From NCBI GenBank assembly GCA_902580565.1, contig CACHLD010000001.1:62001-126000 (forward strand): DNA of 64,000 nucleotides, written 5' to 3'. The stretch comes from an uncultured Pelagibacteraceae bacterium. GTDB taxonomy: Bacteria > Pseudomonadota > Alphaproteobacteria > Pelagibacterales > Pelagibacteraceae. A program made the position numbers and the translations under genes. This document shows, one piece after another, positions 37,000 through 46,377 of the stretch. Below the pieces are notes generated by a model. The model searched no databases. It was not told where the DNA came from and saw only the letters and a list, made by a program, of their open reading frames with translations. The first letter of the stretch is position 1. Every line of letters begins with the position of its first letter.

Positions 37000-37431
37000 A
37001 TGAATCTTTACTTATTATATAAATCTCTTCATTTAATTGCTGTTATATCTTGGATGGCTGGTCTTTTATATCTACCTAGGATATTTGTTTATCATTCAGA
37101 ATCGGATAGTGATTCACAGAAAAAAGTTTTTAAGGTAATGGAAAAGAAACTTTATAATTACATCATGATGCCAGCAATGTTACTTTCATGGTTATTTGGA
37201 GTTTTATTAATTCACAGTCTTGGTCTATCAGTTTTTACTGAACTGTGGATGCAGATAAAAGTTATTGCTGTAGTAATCTTAACTTATTATCATTTTACTT
37301 TAGGCAAATATCTTAACAATTTTGCTTTAGATAATAATCAAAAAACCTCCAAATTCTTTAGAATTTACAACGAAATACCTACAATTATACTAATAGTGGT
37401 AATATTTGTGGTTATATTTAAACCATTATAA
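37000..37431 (+). CDS. hemJ: Protoporphyrinogen oxidase HemJ
   Basis: 143 aa membrane protein with four hydrophobic segments. LYKSLHLIAVISWMAGLLYLPRIFVYH carries the conserved His and the WMAGLLYLPR motif. WLQ-like LWMQIKVIAVVILTYYHF follows, with the second conserved His in YYHF. HemJ oxidises protoporphyrinogen IX in many alphaproteobacteria that lack HemG and HemY. Lying between hemH and rho is the canonical order. Confidence 0.95.
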   Translation: MNLYLLYKSLHLIAVISWMAGLLYLPRIFVYHSESDSDSQKKVFKVMEKKLYNYIMMPAMLLSWLFGVLLIHSLGLSVFTELWMQIKVIAVVILTYYHFTLGKYLNNFALDNNQKTSKFFRIYNEIPTIILIVVIFVVIFKPL

Positions 37432-37496
37432 TTAAGGGTTGAAATTTTTAAAAAAACCCCTATATTTTTATTACATTCCTCAACAACAATAATCAC

Positions 37497-38771
37497 ATGA
37501 ACTTACAAGAATTAAAGCAAAAAAATCCTGCAGAGCTAATTAGTGAAGCCGAAAAACTCGGAATAGAAAATCCCAGCACACTAAGAAAACAAGAAATACT
37601 ATTTGCTATATTAAAGAAACTTGCCGAAAAAAATGAGCAAATAACCGCCACAGGGGTACTAGAAGTTTTGCAAGATGGTTTTGGATTTCTAAGAGCAATA
37701 GAGTCGAATTACCTGCCAGGTCCTGATGATATCTACGTAAGTCCTAGTCAAATAAGAAGGTTTGGTTTACGAACCGGTGACTCAGTTGAAGGTGAAATTA
37801 GAGGACCAAAAGATGCAGAAAGATATTTCGCATTGTTGAAAGTCAATAAAATAAATTTTGATGATCCCGAAAAAGGAAAAAATAAAATTGCTTTTGACAA
37901 CTTGACACCTCTTTATCCGAACGAAAGGATAAAGTTAGAAGTTGAGGTTAATAAAGTAGAAAAAAAACCTGATAATACCGCTCGACTTATTGATTTAGTT
38001 AGTCCCATTGGTAAAGGACAGAGATCGTTGATTGTATCACCGCCACGAGCAGGTAAAACAATCATACTTCAGAATATAGCTCAATCAATAACAGCAAATC
38101 ATCCAGAATGTTATTTAATGGTTCTTCTTATCGATGAAAGACCAGAAGAAGTAACTGATATGCAGCGTTCAGTAAAAGGCGAGGTTGTTGCTTCTACTTT
38201 CGATGAACCTGCTTCTAGACACGTCGCTGTAGCAGAAATGGTAATTGAAAAAGCTAAAAGACTTGTAGAACATAAAAAAGATGTAGTTATACTTCTTGAT
38301 TCCATTACTAGATTGGGGAGGGCTTATAATGCTGTCATACCAAGCTCGGGTAAAGTTTTAACTGGGGGTGTAGACGCAAATGCCCTTCAAAGGCCAAAGA
38401 GATTTTTTGGTGCGGCAAGAAATGTTGAAGAGGGCGGTTCATTAACAATCATATCTACTGCTTTGATAGATACCGGCAGCAGGATGGACGAGGTAATATT
38501 CGAAGAGTTTAAAGGAACAGGAAATTCTGAGTTAATTTTAGATAGAAAGGTTGCTGATAAAAGAATTTACCCAGCTTTAGATATTACCAGATCTGGAACA
38601 AGAAGAGAAGAATTGCTTTTCGAAAAAGATGATTTAACTAAAATGAATGTGCTTAGAAGAATTATTAGCCCTATGGGTACGATGGACGGTATAGAATTTT
38701 TAATTTCTAAACTTAAAAATACGAAGAACAATGCTGATTTTTTTGACTCAATGAATAAATCAGCAAATTAA
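37497..38771 (+). CDS. rho: Transcription termination factor Rho
   Basis: Hexameric RNA helicase of 424 aa. The N-terminal helix bundle ([23 protein letters not shown], split here for reading) leads to the cold-shock-like RNA-binding domain ([17 protein letters not shown]). The P-loop is [12 protein letters not shown], and [32 protein letters not shown] and [30 protein letters not shown] are near-invariant, covering Q and R loops. There is a 65-bp leader after hemJ, as expected for an autoregulated gene, with a GGGTT/AACCC inverted repeat near its start. Confidence 0.98.
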   Translation: MNLQELKQKNPAELISEAEKLGIENPSTLRKQEILFAILKKLAEKNEQITATGVLEVLQDGFGFLRAIESNYLPGPDDIYVSPSQIRRFGLRTGDSVEGEIRGPKDAERYFALLKVNKINFDDPEKGKNKIAFDNLTPLYPNERIKLEVEVNKVEKKPDNTARLIDLVSPIGKGQRSLIVSPPRAGKTIILQNIAQSITANHPECYLMVLLIDERPEEVTDMQRSVKGEVVASTFDEPASRHVAVAEMVIEKAKRLVEHKKDVVILLDSITRLGRAYNAVIPSSGKVLTGGVDANALQRPKRFFGAARNVEEGGSLTIISTALIDTGSRMDEVIFEEFKGTGNSELILDRKVADKRIYPALDITRSGTRREELLFEKDDLTKMNVLRRIISPMGTMDGIEFLISKLKNTKNNADFFDSMNKSAN

Positions 38772-38779
38772 TCTTTTTT

Positions 38780-39397
38780 TTATTGAATAGTTCGACTATC
38801 GAAACGTGTTTCATGTAAATAAAATTTCATTATATCTTCAAGAGACTTTGCCTTTTCTTTTAAAGATATTGACTCAAGTAATTTTTGTTTTTCCTCATTT
38901 GTTATTGGAGCTATCATAGAAAGAGTATTAATTCTTTGAGCAATATCTAACTTCTTAAACTCCCTCCAATTTAACAGTAGTCCATTTTTCTTGAAGAAAA
39001 TTTCAGCTCTTTCTATTAAAGTTTCCATATTAATTTCTTCTATTTGAGTTTTTAGATCTGAGCTAAATTTCTTATAATCTACTTTAAATTCTCGATATAA
39101 CTTAAAGTTCTTTTTTTCCTCTAATATTTCGAATCTAGTAATACCAGTTAAATTTATTAATATTCTACCATCTTGACTTTTTTTAAACTCACTAATTTTT
39201 CCTAAACAACCCACTTTATATAAATCTTTACCACCTTTTTTTTCTTGTATCATACCCATTAATTTATCTTTATTAATTACATCATTAACTAAATCAAGGT
39301 ATCTTTGTTCGAATATATTAAGTGGTAAATTTGTTTTGGGAAAATAAATTACACCACTTAAAGGAAATACTGGTATTTGATCTGGAAATTGCTTCAT
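38780..39397 (-). CDS. LON N-terminal substrate-binding domain protein
   Basis: 205 aa. IPVFPLSGVIYFPKTNLPLNIFEQRYLDLVNDV is the Lon N-terminal signature, with IGMIQ-like LMGMIQEKKGG and GCLGKISEFKKSQDGRILINLTGITRF following. There is no ATPase or protease domain, so this is the stand-alone LON-domain protein common in alphaproteobacteria. Function is unknown. It is convergent with rho, 8 bp apart. Confidence 0.92.
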   Translation of the reverse strand: MKQFPDQIPVFPLSGVIYFPKTNLPLNIFEQRYLDLVNDVINKDKLMGMIQEKKGGKDLYKVGCLGKISEFKKSQDGRILINLTGITRFEILEEKKNFKLYREFKVDYKKFSSDLKTQIEEINMETLIERAEIFFKKNGLLLNWREFKKLDIAQRINTLSMIAPITNEEKQKLLESISLKEKAKSLEDIMKFYLHETRFDSRTIQ

Positions 39398-39452
39398 AAG
39401 ACGAAACTATATTAGAAATTTTTAATTTACGAAAGTGACATTTTATTTAAGG

Positions 39453-39482
39453 TTGACCTAACAGAAAGCATTATACTATACT
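39453..39482 (+). promoter_or_regulatory. Sigma70-type promoter of the tRNA-Gly / pterin dehydratase unit
   Basis: TTGACC (39453-39458), 18-bp spacer, TATACT (39477-39482). Transcription would start near 39489, a few bases before the tRNA at 39494. This is the best sigma70-like match I noticed in the window. Confidence 0.65.
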
Positions 39483-39493
39483 AATCAAAATAT

Positions 39494-39568
39494 GCGGGCA
39501 TAGCTCAGTGGTAGAGCGTCTCGTTGCCAACGAGAAGGTCGAGGGTTCAAGTCCCTTTGCCCGCTCCA
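39494..39568 (+). tRNA. tRNA-Gly (anticodon GCC)
   Basis: A complete cloverleaf. The acceptor arm GCGGGCA pairs with TGCCCGC, the D arm is GCTC/GAGC, the anticodon arm is TCTCG-TTGCCAA-CGAGA with anticodon GCC, and the T arm is GAGGG-TTCAAGT-CCCTT. Discriminator T and an encoded CCA end at 39568. It reads GGC and GGT glycine codons. The downstream pterin-dehydratase ATG is only 11 nt beyond the CCA. Confidence 0.97.
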
Positions 39569-39579
39569 AAAATGAAATT

Positions 39580-39915
39580 ATGACTGATCTTGCTAACAAA
39601 AATTGTATTCCTTGTGAAGGAGGTATTCCAGCTTTTGACATAAGTGAAATTCATAAATACCTAAAAAAAATCAATAATTGGGAAGTTATTCAGAATAAAG
39701 AGAAAAATTATTACATAGAAAAACAATTTAAATTTAAAGACTATATATCAAGTGAAAATTTTGTTCTAGAAGTTGGAAAGATTGCTGAGCAAGAAGGTCA
39801 TCATCCCGATATCTCATTTGGATGGGGTTATGCAAAAATCAAAATTTCAACTCATGCCATTAAAGGTTTGGCAGAAAGCGATTTTATTTTAGCAGCAAAA
39901 ATTGATAAAATTTAG
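39580..39915 (+). CDS. Pterin-4a-carbinolamine dehydratase (PhhB/PCD family)
   Basis: 111 aa from the ATG at 39580. The fold shows INNWEVIQNKEKNYYIEKQFKFKDY and the catalytic region AEQEGHHPDISFGWGYAKIKISTHAIKGLAESDFILAAKID, which carries the His-His-Pro-Asp and second His. The enzyme recycles pterin cofactor in aromatic hydroxylation or assists pterin/molybdopterin metabolism. The frame is open into the tRNA, but that upstream part cannot be coding. With only 11 nt after the tRNA CCA, the two are presumably co-transcribed. Confidence 0.92.
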   Translation: MTDLANKNCIPCEGGIPAFDISEIHKYLKKINNWEVIQNKEKNYYIEKQFKFKDYISSENFVLEVGKIAEQEGHHPDISFGWGYAKIKISTHAIKGLAESDFILAAKIDKI

Positions 39916-41466
39916 CTAGTGATTGAAATGCCTAGTACCAGTAAAGACCATTTTTATTTTTGCATTATTCGCTGCTTTAATTACTTCTTTATCTCTTATT
40001 GATCCACCGGGTTGAACAATAGTTTTTACTCCGCAATTTATTAAGGTCTTTATACCGTCCGCAAAAGGAAAAAAAGCGTCGGATGCAGCTACAGAATTTA
40101 ACAGTTTTGACGGCTGGAATTTTTTTGCTTTTTGAGCAGCTATTTTACAACTATCTAGTCTGTTTTGTTGTCCAGCGCCTATACCAATAGTAGATTGATC
40201 TTTCGTAATCACGATGGCATTTGATTTGACAAACTTACAAATTCTAAAAGCAAATTCTATTTCTTTGATTTCCTTCTGGGTAGGTTTGATTTTTGTTACG
40301 AACTTTAATTTTTTTCTATCAAAAACAATCGAGTCATTTTCCTGAAGCAAAAATGAATTATCAAATAATTTAATTTTTGTTTTATAATTTTCATTCATTT
40401 TAGAAATATCGATTATTCTCATATTTTTCTTTTTCTTCATTAATTTCAAGGCATTATTATCAAATCCTTTTGCCATAATTACTTCAAAAAAAGTTCTATT
40501 TATCTCTGAGGCAACTTTAAGATTTATCTTAAAATTACAGGCCACTATACCTCCAAATGCACTTATAGGATCGCTTGCTTGAGAATTTTTAAAAGATAAT
40601 AAAGTTGACTTATTTGAAGCTACGCCACATGGATTTGCATGCTTTACAATGACAGTCGTTGGAATTTTTTTTTCGGAAAATAGAATATCAAGAGCTGCAA
40701 AAATATCATTATAGTTATTATAACTTAGTTCTTTTCCATTTATTTTATTGAGACCTAGACTATCCTTTTTTAAATCGTTTATATAAATCGCACTTTCTTG
40801 GTGCGGATTTTCTCCATATCTAAGTTTCTCCAATTTTTTTCCAGAAATAGTTTTTTTCTCAGGAAATTTTATCCCAAGTTTAGTGTTAAACCATTCTGAA
40901 ACAATAGAGTCATAGTATGAAGTAAGCCCAAATGCTTTACTAGCCATTTTTTCTCGAAAATTAATATTAGTTTTTCCTTTATTTTTTTTAAGCTCTTTAA
41001 TTAGACTCAAATAGTCATTCTTACCAGTTATCACGACAACGTCTTTAAAATTTTTTGCTGCAGCTCGAACTAATGTAGGACCTCCAATGTCTATATTTTC
41101 AATTATCTTTCTTTGATCTTTATTATTCTTCAATGTTTCTTGGAAAGGGTAGAAATTTACAATTATTAGATCTATTGGCTTGAATTTTTTTTTTTTCATT
41201 TGAATTAAGTGATGTCTTTTAGATCTATTAAAAAGTATTCCAGAATGTATTTTAGGATGCAACGTTTTAACTCTTCCGTCTAACATTTCATTAAATTCAG
41301 TAAAATCTGATATTTCTTGACATTTAAATCCTGATTTTTTTATATAATTAAATGTCCCCCCAGAACTAATGATATGAATTTTATACTTTTTTAAAATTCT
41401 TAAAACATTGGTAAGTTCAGATTTATCAGAAACTGAAATAAGAGCATTATATATTTTTCTTTTCAT
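39916..41466 (-). CDS. purH: Bifunctional AICAR transformylase / IMP cyclohydrolase
   Basis: Last two steps of IMP synthesis. 516 aa. The N-terminal MGS-like cyclohydrolase domain has ALISVSDKSEL and MLDGRVKTLHPKIHSGIL. The transformylase domain has LRYGENPHQESAIY, VIVKHANPCGVAS (catalytic Lys-His), SAFGGIVACN and IGIGAGQQNRLDS, ending in FTGTRHFNH. The protein is rich in lysine compared with standard PurH but all motifs are present. It follows the heparinase-like gene by 2 bp. Confidence 0.97.
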   Translation of the reverse strand: MKRKIYNALISVSDKSELTNVLRILKKYKIHIISSGGTFNYIKKSGFKCQEISDFTEFNEMLDGRVKTLHPKIHSGILFNRSKRHHLIQMKKKKFKPIDLIIVNFYPFQETLKNNKDQRKIIENIDIGGPTLVRAAAKNFKDVVVITGKNDYLSLIKELKKNKGKTNINFREKMASKAFGLTSYYDSIVSEWFNTKLGIKFPEKKTISGKKLEKLRYGENPHQESAIYINDLKKDSLGLNKINGKELSYNNYNDIFAALDILFSEKKIPTTVIVKHANPCGVASNKSTLLSFKNSQASDPISAFGGIVACNFKINLKVASEINRTFFEVIMAKGFDNNALKLMKKKKNMRIIDISKMNENYKTKIKLFDNSFLLQENDSIVFDRKKLKFVTKIKPTQKEIKEIEFAFRICKFVKSNAIVITKDQSTIGIGAGQQNRLDSCKIAAQKAKKFQPSKLLNSVAASDAFFPFADGIKTLINCGVKTIVQPGGSIRDKEVIKAANNAKIKMVFTGTRHFNH

Positions 41467-41468
41467 TT

Positions 41469-43115
41469 TTATATATTCTTTTTAATTTCCCATTGAATAG
41501 TTTTATTATTATTAACTAGGTTACCAGAAATAGTTATACAAGTATTATCTAATATTTTATTTCCTCCCAAAAATATACTTTTTTCTAACAATAAAATTTC
41601 TTCATAGACAGTCAAAACTAATGATTTGTTTTTAGATAGCTGTATCAAAACACTCTTTCCACCAATAGTTTTTACAGCGGATATACCTGGATATAAGTGA
41701 AATCTAAGGGCATAATTTAATGGTTTTCCGTCCTTGTTTTTTATTATTTCGTCACAGCCGAGTAAGTTATTTGTAGATTTGTCTATTGAGATTTGTCTTT
41801 TAAATATACATCCGTAATTTTTCTCATATCCATTATGAGAAGCAACTGTCCAAACTTTTGTTTTATCCTCTTCAAAATTAAAATCAAAAACTTTAAAAGT
41901 ATTTTTTATAGAATTTCCAAAGACCTTATTTATTAATTTGTTTCTCTCAAATTTTGTTACTGAAGTATCATTCAGAATTAATGTAGATTGAGCAGAAGTA
42001 AGTCGACTTAGCAATTCTGCTTTAGAGGATATATTACACCCAAAACCACAATTTGTAATAATTTTTACACCGTCTAAATAATATTCAAATGACAAAGGAC
42101 CTGATTGATAACTTTTAGAAAAGTCTTTTTTAGGTGGGTTACCAACATCAAAAAATATTTGACTATTCCTAAATCTCATTTTTTTTATCCCGCCCATTAC
42201 TTTTTTTCTATCTTTTGATTTGTTATCAAGATCTTTTATAAGTTTATCTAAGTGCTCTAGATCTTCTTCGATGGCACCATTAAAAAGAGGCACCTGATCA
42301 GTTGGTGTAATTATTTCTTTTATACAGTTGAGATTTTTTTTTATAATTTCTTCTAGAAACTCTGGAACATATTTCTGAGCGTCTTGGATACATTCTTTGC
42401 ATAAGATTAGATATTTTAAAAAAAAAATAAGATCACTTGGATTTCTAGTGAGAGGAAAGCCATCCTGGTCAAAAAATTCTTTTATTAACTTTTCTAATCC
42501 CTTGATAGCTATTTTATAGTTTTCCTCATATTCCTTGAATACTAAGCCAGTTAAAAGCAATGCAGTGAGAACTTCAATTCTACTAGAGTAGTCTTTTTCA
42601 AACTTTATATTTCTTTTTAGATGATTAGCTTGAATGATTATTTGTGTTAAAAAACTCCTTTTAAATTCGAAATAACCATTATTTAAAATAATATCAGCAT
42701 TTAATATCCAGCTTATAATTCTTTTACTAAGCACTGAATTCTCCCAAATGTTTCTTTTATATTTTGGATTTTTCATCATCCAAATGCTTATTAACTTTTG
42801 TAAAGATTTTCCGTCATTCTTTCTATCAATTAGGCTAAGCCATAAAAAACTATGTAACTCTTTTTGCTCTCCTAAAGTTTTTGGTTTTATCCAGAATATG
42901 TTTGGATCTATTTCACTTATCCTAAAAGAATATTTTTTATAGTCTTTAATCGCGGATAGTAAAAAAGGATTAGGCTGAAAATAAAATTGCTGAGGAGTTT
43001 TAGAAATTAAAGATTGATTATAATAGTTAGTAGTGAAGTATATTTTTTTGAAAAATTTTATAAGACTTATTTGAATAGCTAAAAAGTAAAAGTAAATACT
43101 TTTTAAATTAGACAT
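41469..43115 (-). CDS. Heparinase II/III-family protein
   Basis: 548 aa. The N-terminal alpha-toroid region (about 60-330) includes NIWENSVLSKRIISWILNADIIL and FFDQDGFPLTRNPSDLIFFLKYLILCKE. The C-terminal beta part shows FFDVGNPPKKDFSKSYQSGPLSFEYYLDGVKIITNCG and the AQSTLILNDTSVTKF block typical of alphaproteobacterial heparinase II/III-like proteins found next to purH. Such proteins cut acidic polysaccharides, but the native substrate is unknown. No clear signal peptide is visible; a hydrophobic N-terminal stretch (IYFYFLAIQISLIKFF) may be an anchor. Confidence 0.85.
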   Translation of the reverse strand: MSNLKSIYFYFLAIQISLIKFFKKIYFTTNYYNQSLISKTPQQFYFQPNPFLLSAIKDYKKYSFRISEIDPNIFWIKPKTLGEQKELHSFLWLSLIDRKNDGKSLQKLISIWMMKNPKYKRNIWENSVLSKRIISWILNADIILNNGYFEFKRSFLTQIIIQANHLKRNIKFEKDYSSRIEVLTALLLTGLVFKEYEENYKIAIKGLEKLIKEFFDQDGFPLTRNPSDLIFFLKYLILCKECIQDAQKYVPEFLEEIIKKNLNCIKEIITPTDQVPLFNGAIEEDLEHLDKLIKDLDNKSKDRKKVMGGIKKMRFRNSQIFFDVGNPPKKDFSKSYQSGPLSFEYYLDGVKIITNCGFGCNISSKAELLSRLTSAQSTLILNDTSVTKFERNKLINKVFGNSIKNTFKVFDFNFEEDKTKVWTVASHNGYEKNYGCIFKRQISIDKSTNNLLGCDEIIKNKDGKPLNYALRFHLYPGISAVKTIGGKSVLIQLSKNKSLVLTVYEEILLLEKSIFLGGNKILDNTCITISGNLVNNNKTIQWEIKKNI

Positions 43116-43118
43116 TAA

Positions 43119-43781
43119 TTAATTTGTTCTTAAAATTTCTATATTCTTTTTTAAGTCACCTTTGTTTTCTTTAAATATTGTAGATCCAGATACAAGTATA
43201 TTTACTCCTGCTTCTTTTGCTTTGGAGCAGTTGTCAAAATTTATCCCACCGTCCATTTCAATCTCAACTTTTAAATTTTTCTTATCTATAATTTCTTTAA
43301 TTTTTTTTGTTTTGTCTAGAACTTCAGGCATGAATTTTTGACCTCCAAATCCCGGTTCGACACTCATTATTAATATTAGATCGACTTGATCAATATATTT
43401 TTCTATTAAATCTATTTTTGATTTTGGCTTAAGAGAAATTCCAACTTTTTTCCCTTCATTTTTAATTAGATTAATCGTATTTGCAACATTTGTAGTAGCC
43501 TCTGGATGAAATGTTATTATATCCGCACCAGCATTTGAAAAATCTTTAATAAAATTATCAACTGGAGAAATCATTAAGTGAACATCAAATATTTTCTTAG
43601 TGAGGGGTCTAAGTTCTTTTATCACTTCAGGACCAATGGTTAAATTAGGAACAAAATGACCATCCATTACATCTATATGTATGTAGTCAGCTCCTGCCTT
43701 TTCAAGTGATATAACTTCTTCACCAAGTTTACTAAAATTTGCTGAAAGTATCGATGGTGATATTTTTATAGAGGTAGTCAT
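43119..43781 (-). CDS. rpe: Ribulose-phosphate 3-epimerase
   Basis: 220 aa TIM barrel of the pentose phosphate pathway. ISPSILSANFSKLGEE opens the barrel; metal ligands lie in YIHIDVMDGHFVPNLTIGP, FDVHLMI and EMDGGINFDN, and SVEPGFGGQKFMP is strongly conserved. It starts the leftward rpe-heparinase-purH unit with gaps of 2-3 bp. Confidence 0.97.
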   Translation of the reverse strand: MTTSIKISPSILSANFSKLGEEVISLEKAGADYIHIDVMDGHFVPNLTIGPEVIKELRPLTKKIFDVHLMISPVDNFIKDFSNAGADIITFHPEATTNVANTINLIKNEGKKVGISLKPKSKIDLIEKYIDQVDLILIMSVEPGFGGQKFMPEVLDKTKKIKEIIDKKNLKVEIEMDGGINFDNCSKAKEAGVNILVSGSTIFKENKGDLKKNIEILRTN

Positions 43782-43827
43782 TATTTACTTATATTTTAAT
43801 CAACAAATTTGTCAAAAAAATAAATTG

Positions 43828-44163
43828 TTAATTAAAAAGTTGATACAGTTGTTTTGAAAAATCACTTTCCAATGGGAAAGCTAACATTCCCCACACATCG
43901 TATCCAAGAAGATATGGCATAGCATAAAATCTAAACAAATAAAAAAACCAAGCCACGTAAAGTGCAATAAAACCTCCAAATAAAAAGCTTGGAGTTATCG
44001 GTTTAAATAATTTAATAATTGGATTTGTATATTTAACAAATACTCTCATAAAAAAAAAAGTAGAGTCTTCTCTTTGAAAGATATTCATCGCAGCTCTTCC
44101 AATTAAAGTCCACATTATCATCCCGAGAATGTAATCTAAGACAATTGCCCAAGTAGGTATCAT
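43828..44163 (-). CDS. Small integral membrane protein, possibly YggT-like
   Basis: 111 aa with hydrophobic segments near residues 4-24, 58-80 and possibly 85-98. The phrase FVKYTNPIIKLFKPITPSFLFGGFIALYVAWFF resembles the YggT pattern in which an (L/Y)..(T/N)(E/N)P...(I/F)(R/K) segment precedes a helix. The resemblance is partial and I would not assign a family firmly. It sits alone between rpe and the symporter gene, with a terminator upstream. Confidence 0.7.
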   Translation of the reverse strand: MIPTWAIVLDYILGMIMWTLIGRAAMNIFQREDSTFFFMRVFVKYTNPIIKLFKPITPSFLFGGFIALYVAWFFYLFRFYAMPYLLGYDVWGMLAFPLESDFSKQLYQLFN

Positions 44164-44188
44164 TGTTGAACAATATCATTATTTAGGC

Positions 44189-44216
44189 AAAAAAAAAGGG
44201 GCGAAAAAATCGCCCC
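44189..44216 (-). terminator. Rho-independent terminator of the symporter operon
   Basis: On the minus strand GGGGCGA (44210-44216 read backwards), a 5-nt loop and TCGCCCC (44198-44204) form a 7-bp G+C-rich stem followed by nine U (44189-44197). It lies 23 bp downstream of the symporter stop codon. Confidence 0.88.
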
Positions 44217-44238
44217 TTTAGTTTTTTTAAATTTATAA

Positions 44239-46101
44239 CTAGTGTTGTCTACCTAAGACAGCTTTACCTGTAGGTATTCTAGTATCGTCTACCATTTTTT
44301 GAGTAGCAGCGTCTGGTTCTTTAGTCATTAAACTAACAACAACCATTACAACTAAACAAACTGGAGCACCGATTAAACCAAATCTTAAGTGGTCGATACC
44401 TAAGAAAGGAGTGTTCACACCACCAAAAATTGGTACTGAGAACTTCGGATATACCCATAACAAGTAGAACAATCCTGAAAGTATTCCAGACATTATTCCA
44501 GCTATGGCACCAGCTCTAGTAGCTCTCTTCCACCATACACCAAGTACAAGTGGGAAGAATAAACCTGACATCGCAAAGTCGAATGCCCAAGCAACCGAAC
44601 CTAAGATACTTGTTAACCTAAATGAGGCTATGTAAGCACCTGCGGCTCCGATTATTACTAGAAGTACACGAGCAACTAATAGTCTTTTAGCAGTTTCCGC
44701 TTTTGGATTTATGATCTTGTAATAAATGTCATGTGATAATGCATTTGAAATCGCAAGAACTAATCCATCTGCAGTTGACATGGCAGCAGCCATACCACCA
44801 GCAAACACAAGGCCAGAGATTACGAACGGTAGTCCCGCTACTTCTGGAGTAGCTAATACTACAACGTCACCTCTCATGAACCATTCGTTCAACTGAAGTA
44901 TTCCGTCACCATTAAAGTCTGCTATAAATACTTGTTTAACTTCAGACCATCTTTGTACCCACTCTATCGACTGAACGTCAGAAATAGATTTTCCGATAAT
45001 TCCAGTTGGTAGATTTGGATCCATCAATGCTAATTTAGACAATGTCGCTAACATAGGCGCTGAAGAGTAAAGTAAGAAAATAAAGAATAGCGACCAAGCT
45101 ACTGATTTTCTTGCTGCTCTTACTGTAGGAGTTGTAAAGTATCTCATTAAGATATGAGGTAACGATGCAGTTCCCACCATCATACAAATCGCTAACGATA
45201 AGTATTTCCAGACAGCCATTCCACCTTCAGGTACTCCAGCGTGAGTTCCAGAGATATATTTCAATCCTCCCGGCACTCCTGCAGCTTTCATATCTGCGGC
45301 ACTATTTTTAACTAGTCCAAATTGTTGTTCAAGTTCACCAAGTCTTGCAACCTCATCACCTAACATTAAGTGCGGGAATACACCCCCACCTACTTTGTTA
45401 CTAATCCAGAAAACTGGAATTAGATAAGCAACGATTAATACAATGTACTGAGCAACTTGAGTCCAAGTTACGGCTCTCATTCCACCAAGCATTGAACAGA
45501 TTAGGATACTGATTAATCCTACCCATACACCTGCTTCGAAAGGAATTCCAAGAGCTCTAGAAGCAATTGTTCCCGTAGCGTTAATTTGCGCTGTTACGTA
45601 AGTAAATGAAGCTATGAAAAGCACAAATACAGAGCAAGCTCTTACAAGATTACCACCGTATCGTGTTCCAATAAAATCAGGAACTGTGTAACATCCAAAT
45701 TTTCTTAGGTACGGAGCCATAAGAGTTGCAACAAGTACGTATCCACCTGTCCAACCTACTAAAAAGGCCATATAAGTATAACCTCCAAAGTAAACTCCAC
45801 CCGCTAAGGCTACGAATGATGCACCTGACATCCAGTCAGCTGCAGTTGCCATACCGTTAAATACGGTTGGCACTTGTCTTCCAGCAACATAATAAGCATC
45901 TACTTGAACAGTTCTTGATAAATAACCTATAAAGGCATAAATCAAGACGGTAAATGCAACGAACATCACTCCGATGTTTTTTGCAGATACACCCGCTTGT
46001 TCAGCAATAGCCATTATTATAATGAATACTGCGAAACCTCCTGTGTAGAGACCATATACTTTTGGAAGATTTTTTATAAATCCACCTTTCATTTCTATCA
46101 T
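44239..46101 (-). CDS. Sodium:solute symporter (SSS family, acetate/VC_2705-like)
   Basis: 620 aa with about 13-14 membrane helices. The SSS core is visible in VDAYYVAGRQVPTVFNGMATAADWMSGASFVALAGGVYFGG and ARVLLVIIGAAGAYIASF, with GGMAAAMSTADGLVLAISNALSHD, which are hallmarks of ActP-type acetate/monocarboxylate symporters. Partnering with DUF4212 directly upstream (no gap) is the known VC_2705-subfamily arrangement. Acs lies 1 kb away on the same strand, supporting acetate or a similar short acid as substrate. Base composition is richer in G+C than neighbours, suggesting high expression. Confidence 0.92.
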   Translation of the reverse strand: MIEMKGGFIKNLPKVYGLYTGGFAVFIIIMAIAEQAGVSAKNIGVMFVAFTVLIYAFIGYLSRTVQVDAYYVAGRQVPTVFNGMATAADWMSGASFVALAGGVYFGGYTYMAFLVGWTGGYVLVATLMAPYLRKFGCYTVPDFIGTRYGGNLVRACSVFVLFIASFTYVTAQINATGTIASRALGIPFEAGVWVGLISILICSMLGGMRAVTWTQVAQYIVLIVAYLIPVFWISNKVGGGVFPHLMLGDEVARLGELEQQFGLVKNSAADMKAAGVPGGLKYISGTHAGVPEGGMAVWKYLSLAICMMVGTASLPHILMRYFTTPTVRAARKSVAWSLFFIFLLYSSAPMLATLSKLALMDPNLPTGIIGKSISDVQSIEWVQRWSEVKQVFIADFNGDGILQLNEWFMRGDVVVLATPEVAGLPFVISGLVFAGGMAAAMSTADGLVLAISNALSHDIYYKIINPKAETAKRLLVARVLLVIIGAAGAYIASFRLTSILGSVAWAFDFAMSGLFFPLVLGVWWKRATRAGAIAGIMSGILSGLFYLLWVYPKFSVPIFGGVNTPFLGIDHLRFGLIGAPVCLVVMVVVSLMTKEPDAATQKMVDDTRIPTGKAVLGRQH

Positions 46102-46359
46102 TTAGTCCTCCTCTCTTTCAGAGTAACCATGTTCTTCGTCAATCTTTTCTTGTTTATTGGCAGTCCAGAAAAGCATTATAACGAACGCAAGAAGTGATCC
46201 TTGTGCTGTCATATAATATGCTAGTGGGTACCCAAGAAAAGACATCGTGTTCAGTTCAGAACCGAACATAAAAATGACTAATGAGAAAAAAGCCCAAAGA
46301 ACCAATGTTATTATCATATGGTTTTTGGTTTTCGCCCAATATGCGTCTTTGTTTGACAT
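46102..46359 (-). CDS. DUF4212 small membrane subunit of SSS transporter
   Basis: 85 aa with two membrane helices: HMIITLVLWAFFSLVIFMFGSEL and YPLAYYMTAQGSLLAFVIMLFW, the latter close to the DUF4212 signature (FGWWxAxQGSxxxFVxxIFxYA). Members pair with SSS symporters as accessory subunits. The stop directly precedes the symporter start. A GGGGGAAAAT ribosome site lies before the ATG and a perfect palindrome 18 bp upstream of it. Confidence 0.93.
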   Translation of the reverse strand: MSNKDAYWAKTKNHMIITLVLWAFFSLVIFMFGSELNTMSFLGYPLAYYMTAQGSLLAFVIMLFWTANKQEKIDEEHGYSEREED

Positions 46360-46377
46360 ATTTTCCCCCTGTTTTTA

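Noticed and set aside
37432-37496. Terminator between hemJ and rho
   Set aside because: The GGGTT/AACCC repeat is only 5 bp with a long A/T loop and no good U-tract; too weak to call.
39508-39579. In-frame extension of the pterin dehydratase gene upward into the tRNA
   Set aside because: This stretch is the tRNA-Gly itself; the family N-terminus begins at the ATG at 39580.
43828-44163. Firm YggT annotation
   Set aside because: Only part of the YggT pattern is visible, unlike the clear copy at 53572-53862, so it is listed as a possible relative only.
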